DNA from: CAILLO01 sp964579735
GTDB lineage: Bacteria > Bacillota > Clostridia > Saccharofermentanales > UBA5734
Assembly (NCBI GenBank): GCA_964579735.1
Contig: CAZOHH010000019.1
Span: forward strand, 1 to 33,088
DNA length: 33,088 nt
Reading direction: 5' to 3'
Shown here: positions 1-8,656 of the stretch, piece after piece
Layout of the letters: each line of letters opens with the position of its first letter
Position numbering within the stretch: the stretch's first letter is position 1
Translations under genes and position numbers: made by a program
The notes under the pieces: generated by a model
What the model was told of the DNA's origin: nothing
What the model saw: the letters and a program-made list of their open reading frames with translations, nothing else
Database searches by the model: none

Positions 1-2
1 AC

Positions 3-902
3 ATCTACCAATGGGACGCCTGGTCCCAGAAGCGCATCCACCCCCCCGTGACCTATGGACACGAATTCGTCGGGCTCATCGAGTCCGTCGGCCCCGGCGT
101 AGAACGATTCCACCCCGGGCAGCGCGTGTCCGCCGAGGGTCACATCACCTGCGGCACCTGCCGTTCCTGCCGCAACGGCCAGGCGCACCTCTGCCGCGAC
201 GTGAGCATCATCGGCGTCGATCGCGATGGCTGCTTCGCGGAGTTCCTCGTCATGCCGGCTGGCAACCTCTGGCCGGTCCACGCATCGATTCCCGACCGCC
301 ATGCGGCGCTGTTCGACCCGCTCGGCAACGCCATGCATACCGTGATGTCCCAACCCGTGAACATGAAGAAGGTCCTCGTCACCGGCGCCGGCGCAATCGG
401 ACTCTTCGCGGTTCCCATCGCCTGGGAGAACGGTGCGGAGAGCATCGTGGTCGTCGAGCCGTCGCCCATGAAGCGCGAAATCGCTCTGCGCATGGGTGCC
501 CAGGCCGCCTTCGACCCCGCGGACCCGGAGATTGGCCAAAGAATCCTGGATGCGACATCCGGGTTCGGTCCCGATGTCCTGCTCGAGATGAGCGGCAGTT
601 CTTCGGCGCTGCGGCTCGGACTCTGCGTTCTGGCGAATGGTGGACATGCGAGCCTGCTCGGCATCCCTCACGGCGAGACCACGCTGGACCTCTCGAACGA
701 GGTGATCTTCAAGGGGATCACGATCCACGGCGTGACGGGCCGGAGGATGTACGAAACCTGGTACCAGACCGAGGACTTCCTGCTGCGGCATGGCGGAAAC
801 ATCGAGCCCGCGATTTCCTTCTCGCTGCCGCTCGAGCAGGTCGAGGATGGATTCGCCGGGATGGAGAACGGGACTGCAGTCAAGGTCCTGTTGGAACTGT
901 AG
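3..902 (+). CDS. tdh: L-threonine 3-dehydrogenase, 5'-truncated by window edge
   Basis: Zinc-dependent medium-chain dehydrogenase that oxidises L-threonine with NAD+ to 2-amino-3-ketobutyrate in the cytoplasm. The reading frame is open from base 3; 299 residues are visible and about 45 N-terminal residues lie outside the window (E. coli Tdh is 341 aa). The first visible residues, IYQWDAWSQ, match the Tdh substrate-region signature. A GHE zinc/active-site motif is at visible residues 19-21, four structural-zinc cysteines at 50, 53, 56 and 64, and the Rossmann glycine motif GAGAIG at 128-133. The next gene, 26 nt downstream on the same strand, encodes the following enzyme of the pathway, which makes threonine much more likely than sorbitol or another polyol as substrate. 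Stop is TAG. Confidence 0.92.
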   Translation: MYQWDAWSQKRIHPPVTYGHEFVGLIESVGPGVERFHPGQRVSAEGHITCGTCRSCRNGQAHLCRDVSIIGVDRDGCFAEFLVMPAGNLWPVHASIPDRHAALFDPLGNAMHTVMSQPVNMKKVLVTGAGAIGLFAVPIAWENGAESIVVVEPSPMKREIALRMGAQAAFDPADPEIGQRILDATSGFGPDVLLEMSGSSSALRLGLCVLANGGHASLLGIPHGETTLDLSNEVIFKGITIHGVTGRRMYETWYQTEDFLLRHGGNIEPAISFSLPLEQVEDGFAGMENGTAVKVLLEL

Positions 903-928
903 GCTGGAAATCCGGGGAGGGAAGAGTC

Positions 929-2113
929 ATGGCGAAAGGCTTCTACGAACGCATCGAGGGAACGCTGGAGACGCTGCGGCGCGAGGGGACTTATAAGAAG
1001 CTGCGCTACGTTCAGGGACCGCTTGCCGGGAGGGCGGACATAGAGGGATTCGGACGCGTGCTGGTGCTGTGCTCCAACGACTACCTCGGATTCGCCGCGC
1101 ATCCCGACCTGGTGGCCGCGGGCGAGGCGGCGTTGCGCAGCTTCGGAGCGGGAGCGGCGAGCGTGCGCTTCATCTGCGGGTCGTCGGTGCTGCATCGGCG
1201 CCTCGAGGAGCGCACGGCGGCCTTGCTCGGCAAGGAGGCATCGCTGGCCTACACCTCCTGCTGGAGCGCGAATACCGCCGCCATTCCGGCGTTGCTCGCA
1301 GCCGGGGACGCGGTGATCTCGGACGAATTGAACCACGCCAGCCTGATCGACGGGTGCCGGGCCGTGGGCAAGGACGTGAAGCGGCTCGTTTACAAACACG
1401 CGGACCTCGCGGACCTCGAGCGCTGCCTGAAGGAGACGACGGGCTGCGGGACACGCTTGGTCGTGACCGACGGCGTCTTCTCCATGGAGGGCGACATCGC
1501 CCCGCTGCCGGGAATCGTGGAGCTGGCGCAGAGATATGATGCCGTGACGCTGGTCGACGACTCGCATGCGACCGGCGTGATCGGGGCGACGGGCCGCGGC
1601 ACCGAAGAGCACTTCGGGATGACCGGCAGCGTCGATATCATCACCGGTACATACGGCAAGGCGCTCGGAGGTGCGGGCGGCGGATTCGTCACGGCGCGCC
1701 GCTCCGTGGTGGACCTGCTGATACAGCGTTCCAGGCCGTCGCTGTTTTCCAATGCCCTGCCGCCTGTCCTGACCGCGATCGCCATCGCCGCCGTCGAGCG
1801 CCTGGAGGCGCACCCGGAATGCGTTCGGTCGCTGCGCACGAAGGCGCGCCATCTGCGGGACGCGCTGGTCCGGGCAGGGCTGCACCCGCTCGAAGGCGAC
1901 ACCGCCATCGTGCCCTTGATCGTGGGGGATACCGCCAAGGCCATCTCCCTGTCGTCGAAGATGCTCGAGAAAGGCGTTTTCGCCATCGGGTTCGGATTCC
2001 CCGTGGTTCCCGAAGGGACGGCCCGGATCCGCCTCCAGGTCTCCGATGCCCTGTCCATGGAGGACCTCGACTTCGCCGTCCGCATCGTCCAGGAGGCCAT
2101 GCGGGAAGGGTAG
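929..2113 (+). CDS. kbl: 2-amino-3-ketobutyrate CoA ligase (glycine C-acetyltransferase)
   Basis: PLP-dependent alpha-oxoamine synthase, 394 aa (E. coli Kbl 398), that cleaves 2-amino-3-ketobutyrate with CoA to glycine and acetyl-CoA. The ATG at 929 follows a GGGGAGGGAAGAG Shine-Dalgarno region. The PLP lysine lies in TYGKALGG and is residue 244, the same number as the catalytic lysine of the E. coli enzyme. The CSNDYLGF motif near residues 51-58 and VDDSHATG near 208-215 are typical of the family. It sits 26 nt behind tdh, so the two form a threonine-to-glycine operon, here in tdh-kbl order rather than the kbl-tdh order of E. coli. BioF and HemA relatives share the fold, but the tdh neighbour decides in favour of Kbl. 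Confidence 0.95.
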   Translation: MAKGFYERIEGTLETLRREGTYKKLRYVQGPLAGRADIEGFGRVLVLCSNDYLGFAAHPDLVAAGEAALRSFGAGAASVRFICGSSVLHRRLEERTAALLGKEASLAYTSCWSANTAAIPALLAAGDAVISDELNHASLIDGCRAVGKDVKRLVYKHADLADLERCLKETTGCGTRLVVTDGVFSMEGDIAPLPGIVELAQRYDAVTLVDDSHATGVIGATGRGTEEHFGMTGSVDIITGTYGKALGGAGGGFVTARRSVVDLLIQRSRPSLFSNALPPVLTAIAIAAVERLEAHPECVRSLRTKARHLRDALVRAGLHPLEGDTAIVPLIVGDTAKAISLSSKMLEKGVFAIGFGFPVVPEGTARIRLQVSDALSMEDLDFAVRIVQEAMREG

Positions 2114-2141
2114 GGGTGCGGAAAGTGAGAAGAGGCATGAA

Positions 2142-2167
2142 AAGGGAGCGGTCGTAACCGCTCCCTT
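2142..2167. terminator. Bidirectional intrinsic terminator between kbl and the GH31 operon
   Basis: An 11-bp perfect stem (2142-2152 with 2157-2167) around the tetraloop CGTA. On the minus strand it is followed by TTTT (complement of 2140-2143), so it serves best as the end of the leftward ABC/GH31 operon. It also lies 29 nt after the kbl stop, where the plus-strand tail is only weakly T-rich. The convergent genes on either side fit a shared terminator. Confidence 0.85.
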
Positions 2168-2173
2168 CATCGT

Positions 2174-4165
2174 TCAGCCCACGTCCAGCCGACAGGCTTT
2201 GTAGGGTTCTATGGGCGGGTCTGGAAGTCTCGTGACGCGGTCGCCTACGAGAGGCCGGAGCGAAAGGAAGTACAAGGATTTCGGGATGCGTCCGCCGGCC
2301 GTGGCGGAAACGGAAATCCGACCTTCCGCCCAGGAGAGGCAGAACGCGTTCCCGAGGTCGTCGCGAAACGTATGGGAACCTCGGACTCCAGCCAGCAGGA
2401 AGGTCAAACGGTCATAGGCGTCCATTCGGTTGCCGACGTCGGACCCAAAACGGAACGTCGCGTCCAGGTTCAGAGGTAGGGCGGTCCCGTCGCGGAGATA
2501 CACGGGGATCCGATCCGGACCGCAGTGGGAGACGAAGCGGTGTCCGCCCTCCCGTTCCTCGCCTGACCAGAGGTCGAGCCATGAGCCTTGTGGGAGGTAG
2601 ACGGAGCGTCCACGCACGTTCTCCTCGAGCACCGGAGCGACGAGCAGCGAACCGAACAGGAACTGGTCTTCGATCCCGAGGCATTCCTTGTCGTCTGGGT
2701 AGTCGAGCAGAAGGTGGCGCATCAGGGGAAGGCCCGATTCGACGCTGTGGATGGCCTCGTTGTAGGCGTGCGGCAGCAGGTTCATGCGCCAGCGCGCTTC
2801 TCGGACGCCCATGTCGAGCAGGTCCGGGTCGCCGGTCACAGCCGCCATGTTCCAGGGGCTGCGGTCGTTGGTCTTGTCCGAGTCGGAGAGCGTGGCGCCG
2901 TATTGTCCGCGGGGCATATCGGAATGCCACTGCAGCGCCGACGTGTAGACGGCGGCCTGTGTCCCGCGCCGATAGAGGTCCGCCGTGGGCAGAGGACCCG
3001 TGAAACCGGCAACATCGAAGGTCCAGAAGAGCACGCCCGAGAGTCCGGCGGAGAGGCCGGCGCGAAGGGCGCTGCGGAATTCGTCGTACGTGGACAGCTG
3101 GTCTCCGCCCCAGTGCATCGGGGAGGTCTGAGCACCGGTGGAGCCGGCCCGGCTGAACAGGATCCGGTCCGGTCCGACGAAGTCCGCATAGCGCTTCATG
3201 TATAGGGCGGGATAGGCGTTGCGCATCTCGCGGCCGCGTCGACCGTCGAAGAAAAGGGTCTCCGGGTCGTAGACCATTTCTCCGCCGTCCGTCTTGAAGC
3301 CGTCGACACCGAGGTCGAGCAGGTGTCGGCGCTTTTCGAACCACCAGTCGACCGCCGCCGGGTTGGTGAAGTCGAGCAACATGGAGCGGGAGAACCAGCG
3401 GTCCTGCGGAATGCGGAACGGGGTGCCATCGGCAGCCTTCACGACGAATCCGCTTTCGGCGGCGAAGTGGTTCTCCGCTTCGCAGCGGGGGTCGGGGTGC
3501 TCGGCGTCGAGTTGCTTGAGGACGGGTATCTGCCAGAGCACCAGGCGCATGCCCGCATCGTGGATATGGTCGGTCATGCCGGTGGGGTCCGGCCAGACTC
3601 CGGGATTCCACTCGTGGAAGGTCGATTCGTCGCTCCACGCCTCGATGACGACCACGGAGGCGGGATATCCCTCCTGTTCGGCTCGAAGGACCTGGTTCTC
3701 TACCTCGCGCTGGGTGTTCCAGCGGTTCGCCGACATCCAGACGCCGAGGCTCCACTTCGGAGGGAGGACAGGCTTGCCTGTGTCGCGGACGAAAGCGGAG
3801 AGGACTTCGGAAGGCGTGCCCTCGTAGAAGCGGACCGTCGGGGCTGCGCCTCCGGGACCGACGTCCACGTCCGCGATGACGGAGCAGAGCCCGGACTTCG
3901 GGTCGGCCGTCACGGAGACCTGCATGGGCAGTGTCGATTCGACATGCGCCCCTTGGCCGGAATCAGTCAGGAGGAAGGGGACGGGCAGGTAAGTCGCTTC
4001 CCCCTGGGTCGTGAAGTGATCCAGCGACTGGAAGCCGGTCGTGCGTCCGGCGCGGTCGACGGCGTCGAAGCGCTCGCCAGTGCCGAAGACAGAGCGTCCT
4101 TCGAGTTCGAAGGAGAGCCGGATGTGACCTTCGTCGATGCGCTCCTCGCGCAAGTTGTGGTTCAT
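2174..4165 (-). CDS. Glycoside hydrolase family 31 (alpha-glucosidase/alpha-xylosidase-like)
   Basis: Retaining alpha-glycosidase of family GH31, 663 aa, with no signal peptide, so probably cytoplasmic and acting on imported sugar. The (beta/alpha)8 core shows VDGFKTDGGE with the predicted nucleophile Asp293, and HWGGDQLSTYDE with the predicted acid/base Asp355, followed by SGVLFWTFDVAGF. The KTD-x-GE form resembles YicI-type alpha-xylosidases more than the WIDMNE form of alpha-glucosidases, but the substrate is not settled. The ATG at 4165 overlaps the stop of the upstream permease by 4 nt (ATGA) and has a GGAGG site about 10 nt ahead; an open frame extends further upstream but overlaps the permease and is not used. 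It is the last gene of the ABC operon. Confidence 0.9.
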   Translation of the reverse strand: MNHNLREERIDEGHIRLSFELEGRSVFGTGERFDAVDRAGRTTGFQSLDHFTTQGEATYLPVPFLLTDSGQGAHVESTLPMQVSVTADPKSGLCSVIADVDVGPGGAAPTVRFYEGTPSEVLSAFVRDTGKPVLPPKWSLGVWMSANRWNTQREVENQVLRAEQEGYPASVVVIEAWSDESTFHEWNPGVWPDPTGMTDHIHDAGMRLVLWQIPVLKQLDAEHPDPRCEAENHFAAESGFVVKAADGTPFRIPQDRWFSRSMLLDFTNPAAVDWWFEKRRHLLDLGVDGFKTDGGEMVYDPETLFFDGRRGREMRNAYPALYMKRYADFVGPDRILFSRAGSTGAQTSPMHWGGDQLSTYDEFRSALRAGLSAGLSGVLFWTFDVAGFTGPLPTADLYRRGTQAAVYTSALQWHSDMPRGQYGATLSDSDKTNDRSPWNMAAVTGDPDLLDMGVREARWRMNLLPHAYNEAIHSVESGLPLMRHLLLDYPDDKECLGIEDQFLFGSLLVAPVLEENVRGRSVYLPQGSWLDLWSGEEREGGHRFVSHCGPDRIPVYLRDGTALPLNLDATFRFGSDVGNRMDAYDRLTFLLAGVRGSHTFRDDLGNAFCLSWAEGRISVSATAGGRIPKSLYFLSLRPLVGDRVTRLPDPPIEPYKACRLDVG

Positions 4166-4992
4166 CCCTTGATTCCTCCGACTTGAAGTCCGCTCTTGAA
4201 GTACTTCTGCGCCACGAGATAGAGAAGCAGGATGGGGGCCATGGAGATCAGTGCGCCCGCCATGAGGACGTTGTAGTCCGAAGTATACTGCCCGTTCAGG
4301 ACGTTCAGCACCAGCGGCAGGGTCATCTTCTTGCGGTCCGACAGCATGACCAGCGGCCAGAGGTAGTCGTTCCATGTCCCCATGAAGGTGATGACGCCGA
4401 GCGTGATGAGCGTCGGGGCGGTCAAGGGGAGGATGATCATGCGGAAGACCTTGAACTGGCCCGCACCGTCGAGCACGGCGGCGTCGATGAAGTCGTTGGG
4501 GATGGTCATCATCTGCTGGCGGAGCATGAAGATGGCGAAGGCGTTGAAGACCGAAGGGATGACGAGTCCAGCGAAACTGTTGATCAGGCCGAGTTCCTTC
4601 ATGACGAGGAACAAGGGAATCAGCACGACCTGGAAGGGAATCATCATCGTGGCGAGGTAGATCCGGAAGAGACCCTCGCGGCCGCGGAACTCGATCTTCG
4701 CGAATCCGTACGCGGCCATGGCCGCACTCAGGATGGTGATGACCGTAGCGAGGATGGACACGATTCCACTGTTCAGGAGGGCCGTGTCGAATCGGAAGAG
4801 GTGGATGACCTTGTCGAACGAGAGGAGGTTCGGCGCAGTGGGAATCCACTCGACGGGAACGGTGAGCATGGCCCCCTTGTCTTTCAAGGAGGTGATGATC
4901 ATCCAGAAGAACGGGACCATGACGATTCCTGCGAGCACAGAGGCGAAGAGGTGGTAGGCGACGGAGGACAGGACTCCCAACGGCTTACGCAT
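4162..4992 (-). CDS. Sugar ABC transporter permease, MalG-type (CUT1)
   Basis: Integral membrane permease of a carbohydrate-uptake ABC transporter, 276 aa with about six membrane spans, the first near residues 12-32. The cytoplasmic EAA loop that contacts the ATPase is visible in the C-terminal half as DAAVLDGAGQFKVFRMIILP, followed by the usual GTWNDYLWPL segment. Its start overlaps the end of the MalF-type permease gene by 8 nt and its stop overlaps the GH31 start by 4 nt, so all three are translationally coupled. It pairs with the 307-aa permease to form the transmembrane channel. The substrate is not readable from the sequence; the GH31 partner suggests an alpha-linked oligosaccharide. 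Confidence 0.93.
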   Translation of the reverse strand: MRKPLGVLSSVAYHLFASVLAGIVMVPFFWMIITSLKDKGAMLTVPVEWIPTAPNLLSFDKVIHLFRFDTALLNSGIVSILATVITILSAAMAAYGFAKIEFRGREGLFRIYLATMMIPFQVVLIPLFLVMKELGLINSFAGLVIPSVFNAFAIFMLRQQMMTIPNDFIDAAVLDGAGQFKVFRMIILPLTAPTLITLGVITFMGTWNDYLWPLVMLSDRKKMTLPLVLNVLNGQYTSDYNVLMAGALISMAPILLLYLVAQKYFKSGLQVGGIKG

Positions 4993-5908
4993 CGTAGTTC
5001 ACCCACTTGTTCTGCATCTTCATCTGAATGGAGGTGAAGAAGAAGATGATGACGAAGAGGAGCCAGGCGAAGGAGGAGGCATAGCCCATCTTGAAGTACT
5101 TGAACGCGTACTTGTAGATACGCTCGACCATCGACTGGGTCGCACCGTTCGGTCCTGCATCGGTCGTCATGATCATGACCTGAGGGAAGAGCTGGAACGA
5201 GTTGATGAGGGTGATGACCAGGATGAAGAAGAGGACCGGCGTCAGCAGCGGGATCGTGATGCGGAACAGCTTCTGGAAGCGACCGGCTCCATCGATGCTG
5301 GCGGCTTCGGAATAAGTCGGGTCGATGGCCTGCAGGCCGCCGAGGAGGATCAGGCCGAAGAATCCGGCATCCTTCCAGATGCTGGCGAGGACGATGCCGG
5401 GCATGGCCCAGGTCTTGTCCTGAAGCCAGGCGGGGCCCTGGATGCCGATGAGGGCGAGGATGTTGTTCATCGCGCCGAGGTCCGGGCTGAGAACCCATTT
5501 CCAGATCAGCGCGCCGGCCACCCAGGAGGTCAGCACGGGGATGTAGTAGAGGACGCGGTACAGACCGATCATCTTGCGGCCGCTGTTCAGGATCATCGCG
5601 ACGACCGTCGAAGCGATCAGGATGGAGGGGACATAGAGGAGGATGTAGTAGCCCGTGTTGCCGAGGACGTGCCAGAACTCCTTGTCCCACAGGATCTGAC
5701 CGTAGTTCTTGAGGCCGACCCAGAATTCGGAAACCGTCTGGAAGAATCCGGTGGTCAGGCTGATCTTCGACAAGCCGTTCCATTCCGTGAATCCCAGGAA
5801 GACGGCGACGATGATCGGGATGACGCTGAAGAGGAGCATCCCCGTGAGGCTGGGGAGTAGGAAGGGAAGGGCCATCCGGAATCCCCGCTGATAGCTGCGG
5901 CTTTTCAT
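4985..5908 (-). CDS. Sugar ABC transporter permease, MalF/UgpA-type (CUT1)
   Basis: First membrane permease of the CUT1 transporter, 307 aa. The N-terminus (RGFRMALPFLLPSLTGMLLF) is a basic stretch leading into the first of six predicted spans. The EAA loop reads EAASIDGAGRFQKLFRITIP in the last third and is followed by the QLFPQVMIMT region typical of UgpA/LacF relatives. It lies 108 nt after the binding-protein gene, separated by a strong hairpin, and overlaps the next permease by 8 nt. No ATPase gene accompanies these permeases, as in many CUT1 systems that share one MsmK/UgpC-like ATPase encoded elsewhere. Confidence 0.93.
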   Translation of the reverse strand: MKSRSYQRGFRMALPFLLPSLTGMLLFSVIPIIVAVFLGFTEWNGLSKISLTTGFFQTVSEFWVGLKNYGQILWDKEFWHVLGNTGYYILLYVPSILIASTVVAMILNSGRKMIGLYRVLYYIPVLTSWVAGALIWKWVLSPDLGAMNNILALIGIQGPAWLQDKTWAMPGIVLASIWKDAGFFGLILLGGLQAIDPTYSEAASIDGAGRFQKLFRITIPLLTPVLFFILVITLINSFQLFPQVMIMTTDAGPNGATQSMVERIYKYAFKYFKMGYASSFAWLLFVIIFFFTSIQMKMQNKWVNYDA

Positions 5909-5956
5909 CGTCGGTCATCCTTTCATCGACGTCTTCGTCATGGGCTGAATACCTTT

Positions 5957-5989
5957 GTCGCCAGGGCCGGACGAACCGGTCCTGGCGAC
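5957..5989 (-). promoter_or_regulatory. Intercistronic hairpin between binding-protein and permease genes
   Basis: A 14-bp stem (5957-5970 with 5976-5989, one G-U pair) closes a 5-nt loop. It lies just after the binding-protein stop, and no T-run follows on the minus strand, so it is not a standard terminator. In maltose-type operons such a stem-loop protects the upstream mRNA and gives more binding protein than permease; that role is inferred here. Confidence 0.65.
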
Positions 5990-6016
5990 GAGGTTCGTTT
6001 GCAGTCGGCTAGAGGG

Positions 6017-7324
6017 TCAGGAGAGCTTGATCTTCTCCTCGAGGGACTTCTGCGCATCGTCCAGCGCCTGCTGCGGGGTCTTGGCTCCGTTGGCGGCTGC
6101 GGTCAGCTCGGCTCCGATGATGTCGCCCATCTCGGAGAACTGTTCGATGACGGGAGGGGTGATCAGGAAGTTGAGGGTATCGAAGACGATCTGACGGCTC
6201 GCAGGAGGGGTCACCTTGAGGTAGCCGGCGAGGACGTCGGGGTACGTGACGGCGGGAAGTTCCCAGGATGCATCGATGCGGATCTGTGCGGCTTCCTTGC
6301 TCGAGCAGGCGAATCTCACCCACTGGAACGCCGCGTCGGCGACCTTGGTGTCCTTGTTCACGACGATGCCGTTGGAGAAGAAGTGGGTGGCCTTGGCGGT
6401 GTTGCCGGGTTCGACGGCGATGTCCCATTCGAACGTGGTGATGTTCTTGGCGAAGTCCGAGAAGGCCCAGACGCCGGTAACGATCATGCCGAGTTTACCG
6501 GCCTTGAACATGTCCCAGTCGCCCATTCCGGCGAACTGCTTCTCGTTGGGCATGACATTCGACTTGAGGACGCGGTCTACCATGAACTGGAGGGTCGCGA
6601 CGTTTGCGGCGGAATTGACGGTGAAGGTCTTCTTGTCGGCGGAGAGGACGCTGCCGCCGTTCTGCTGCACGACCTTGAAGAACTCCCAGAACTGGATCGG
6701 GTGGGCGATGCCGAAGATGTCGGCGCCCAGGGCGCGGATCTTCTCGGCGGCGGCCTGTTCGTCTGCCCACTTCCAGTCGGCGGTGGGATAGGCGACGTTC
6801 GCCTGGTCGAAGAGCTTCTTGTTGTAGATCAGAACGACGTTGGAGAAGCTGTCGGGAAGGCCGTACTGTACGCCGTCGGTGGCGAAGGCACCGAGAGCCT
6901 TTTCATTCATGACGGTCTTGTCGAAGCCAGTGGAGGCGATGACGCCGGCGAGGTCCAGCAGCACGCCCTTCTTGGCGTAGGAGACGAAGTTCTCGTAGTT
7001 CAGTTCGTAACAGTCCGGCGCGGTGCCGGCGGCGACGCGGGTCTGGATCTGCGTGAAGTAGTCGCCGTATGCGATGGTCTCGCTCTCCAGCGTGATGTAG
7101 TCGTACTGAAGCTTGAATTCGGCCTGCATCTTGTCGAGGTTGGCCTGCATGTCGCCGGAAGCGGTGAAGTTCGCGAAGGTGACGGTCGCGGGCTTCGGGG
7201 GTTCGGTGGGGCCGGCGGTGGCGGCGTTCGTGGGGGCCGTGGTCGCGGTCGGGGCGGCGCAGGAAGTGAGCAGTGTGGCGAAGGCGACGAGGACGATCAG
7301 GACGAGTGTGAGGGTGCGCTTCAT
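6017..7324 (-). CDS. Sugar-binding lipoprotein of the ABC transporter
   Basis: Extracytoplasmic solute-binding protein of the CUT1 family (SBP type 1), 435 aa. The ATG at 7324 has an AGGAGG site 6-7 nt ahead; an open frame runs further upstream but lacks a site and would spoil the signal peptide. A lipoprotein signal (MKRT, hydrophobic core, then LLTSC) predicts lipidation at Cys22. A Thr/Ala/Pro-rich tether (about residues 23-45) follows, a style common in Chloroflexota and some Gram-positive binding proteins. The body shows typical features such as FSNGIVVNKDTK and an AAFQWVRF segment. It is the first transport gene of the operon, 224 nt behind lacI. Confidence 0.92.
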   Translation of the reverse strand: MKRTLTLVLIVLVAFATLLTSCAAPTATTAPTNAATAGPTEPPKPATVTFANFTASGDMQANLDKMQAEFKLQYDYITLESETIAYGDYFTQIQTRVAAGTAPDCYELNYENFVSYAKKGVLLDLAGVIASTGFDKTVMNEKALGAFATDGVQYGLPDSFSNVVLIYNKKLFDQANVAYPTADWKWADEQAAAEKIRALGADIFGIAHPIQFWEFFKVVQQNGGSVLSADKKTFTVNSAANVATLQFMVDRVLKSNVMPNEKQFAGMGDWDMFKAGKLGMIVTGVWAFSDFAKNITTFEWDIAVEPGNTAKATHFFSNGIVVNKDTKVADAAFQWVRFACSSKEAAQIRIDASWELPAVTYPDVLAGYLKVTPPASRQIVFDTLNFLITPPVIEQFSEMGDIIGAELTAAANGAKTPQQALDDAQKSLEEKIKLS

Positions 7325-7548
7325 GGATTTCCTCCTTCGGATTCCGATAACGATTCCGGCAACGAGGGACCGCAAGGTGCAGGAGCCGATTGTAATCCCC
7401 GACCGGAGTGGTTAGAATCGTGGTGGGTGGATTGGTTGGAGTCTTTCTTCTGCCGCCCGTTCCTGTCCGTGTAGTCGCAAGCTGCCGGACAGGATCCCTT
7501 TGTTCCCCCTTCGTTGGATTCACGCGGGTGCAGAGTCGATACCGCTTC
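7325..7548 (-). promoter_or_regulatory. Leader region of the sugar ABC operon
   Basis: A 224-nt non-coding stretch between lacI and the binding-protein gene. It holds the AGGAGG site next to the start, a possible minus-strand -10 TACAAT (complement near 7389-7394) with a poor -35 TTCTAA 17 nt upstream, and a 9-bp stem with a 16-nt loop at 7461-7494 that could end or attenuate lacI transcription. I see no copy of the TTAACCGG operator found upstream of lacI, so direct control of this promoter by that regulator is not shown. Confidence 0.35.
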
Positions 7549-8580
7549 TCATAGACGACGGACGGAATCCCTCTCGACGAGCGACACCGGAAGGATGAGC
7601 TCCTGCTTGCCTTCCTCCGGGTTCTGGATGCTTCGAAGGATCATTTCCATCGCGTGGCTTCCTTTACGGTAGATATCCTGGTGGACGGTCGTGAGCGCCG
7701 GGTCCATGTATCTGGAGATGTTCAGGTCGTCGAAGCCGACGATGGACATCCTTTCCGGTATCTTCCAACCCAGGGAATGGAAGTGCTTCATCGCGCCGAT
7801 CGCGACGATGTCGGCCGTGGCGAAGGCCGCGGTGAAGGGAATGCGGCTCTTCGCGACCCTGCGGGCGAGCTCGAGTCCGGAGTCGAAGTCCACGACGCCT
7901 TCGAAGACGTGGTCATCGCTCATGGGGAGGCCGAACTCGCGCAGCGCGTCGGCGAAACCCTCGTAGCGCTTGCGGATGACGCCACCCTCCTTGATCATTC
8001 CAGTCAGCAGGGCGATTTCGCGGTGCCCGTTCTCGAGAAGATGCTTCGTTCCTATATAGGCTCCATAGCGGTCGTTGATCTGCACGCTGTGGAAGTAGTG
8101 GTCGTCGCAGTAACTATCGACCATGACAATCGGGATCCGGGACTTCTTGAGATCGTTGTAGAACTCGTCCGGGTACATGCCGATGATGACGATTCCGTCG
8201 AGCTTGCGCTCCATGGCAAGCTTCAAGTAGTCCGCATCGGCATCCGTTCCCGTGATCAGGAGATGATAACCGTTCACTCGCGCGCTGTACTCGATGCTGC
8301 TGACGATCTCGCTGTAGAAGGGATTGGTGAGCATCAGCCGGCTGCCGGGCTCGGTCTGGGGGATCACGACGCCGATCAGCTTCGAATTCTTCTGGGACAG
8401 GCTTCGGGCGTTCAGGTCCGGTACATAGTCGAGCTTCTGGATCGCGGCCTTGACGCGGTCGCGCGTCTCCTCGCTGATGCTCTCCTTGCCGTTGAGCACG
8501 TAGGAGATGGTGGCAACCGATACGTTCGCTTCCTTTGCGACGTCGCGGATGGTCGGTCTCTTGAGTCTGTCTGCCGCCAT
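7549..8580 (-). CDS. LacI-family transcriptional regulator (ABC/GH31 operon)
   Basis: Sugar-responsive DNA-binding regulator, 343 aa. The N-terminal helix-turn-helix (TIRDVAKEANVSVATISYVLNG, about residues 9-30) and the following hinge (LNARSLSQ) are clear. The rest is a periplasmic-binding-protein-like effector domain with the GFDDLNISRYMDPALTTVHQ segment and a typical C-terminus. It is transcribed in the same direction as the ABC genes and sits directly upstream, so it most likely controls them. A perfect operator-like palindrome lies 54-65 nt upstream of its ATG, with a partial copy exactly 150 bp further away. The ATG has a GGAGAACTGCG upstream region. Confidence 0.93.
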   Translation of the reverse strand: MAADRLKRPTIRDVAKEANVSVATISYVLNGKESISEETRDRVKAAIQKLDYVPDLNARSLSQKNSKLIGVVIPQTEPGSRLMLTNPFYSEIVSSIEYSARVNGYHLLITGTDADADYLKLAMERKLDGIVIIGMYPDEFYNDLKKSRIPIVMVDSYCDDHYFHSVQINDRYGAYIGTKHLLENGHREIALLTGMIKEGGVIRKRYEGFADALREFGLPMSDDHVFEGVVDFDSGLELARRVAKSRIPFTAAFATADIVAIGAMKHFHSLGWKIPERMSIVGFDDLNISRYMDPALTTVHQDIYRKGSHAMEMILRSIQNPEEGKQELILPVSLVERDSVRRL

Positions 8581-8633
8581 CGCAGTTCTCCTTTGTTCCC
8601 GGTCGTGGGTCCTTGAGGAATCGATCCATGAAC

Positions 8634-8645
8634 TTAACCGGTTAA
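8634..8645. promoter_or_regulatory. LacI-type operator O1 (TTAACCGGTTAA)
   Basis: A perfect 12-bp palindrome with the central CG expected for LacI-family operators. It lies just downstream of the predicted -10 of the minus-strand lacI promoter, covering roughly +5 to +16, so bound repressor would block its own transcription. Confidence 0.75.
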
Positions 8646-8656
8646 ACTATATATGT

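Noticed and set aside
11..928. Upstream extension of kbl in the same frame
   Set aside because: The extension is Arg/Pro-rich and overlaps tdh out of frame; kbl has its own start and ribosome binding site at 929.
668..2170. Long minus-strand open frame opposite kbl (500 codons)
   Set aside because: It is the antisense shadow of kbl in GC-rich DNA; it has no recognisable domain and no ribosome binding site, while kbl is certain.
4166..4849. N-terminal extension of the GH31 protein
   Set aside because: It overlaps the permease gene out of frame; the ATGA overlap and conserved length favour the start at 4165.
5999..7474. Plus-strand open frame of 491 codons opposite the binding-protein gene
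   Set aside because: Low-complexity Gly/Val/Asp-rich product typical of an antisense frame; the minus-strand lipoprotein has signal peptide, lipobox and Shine-Dalgarno site.
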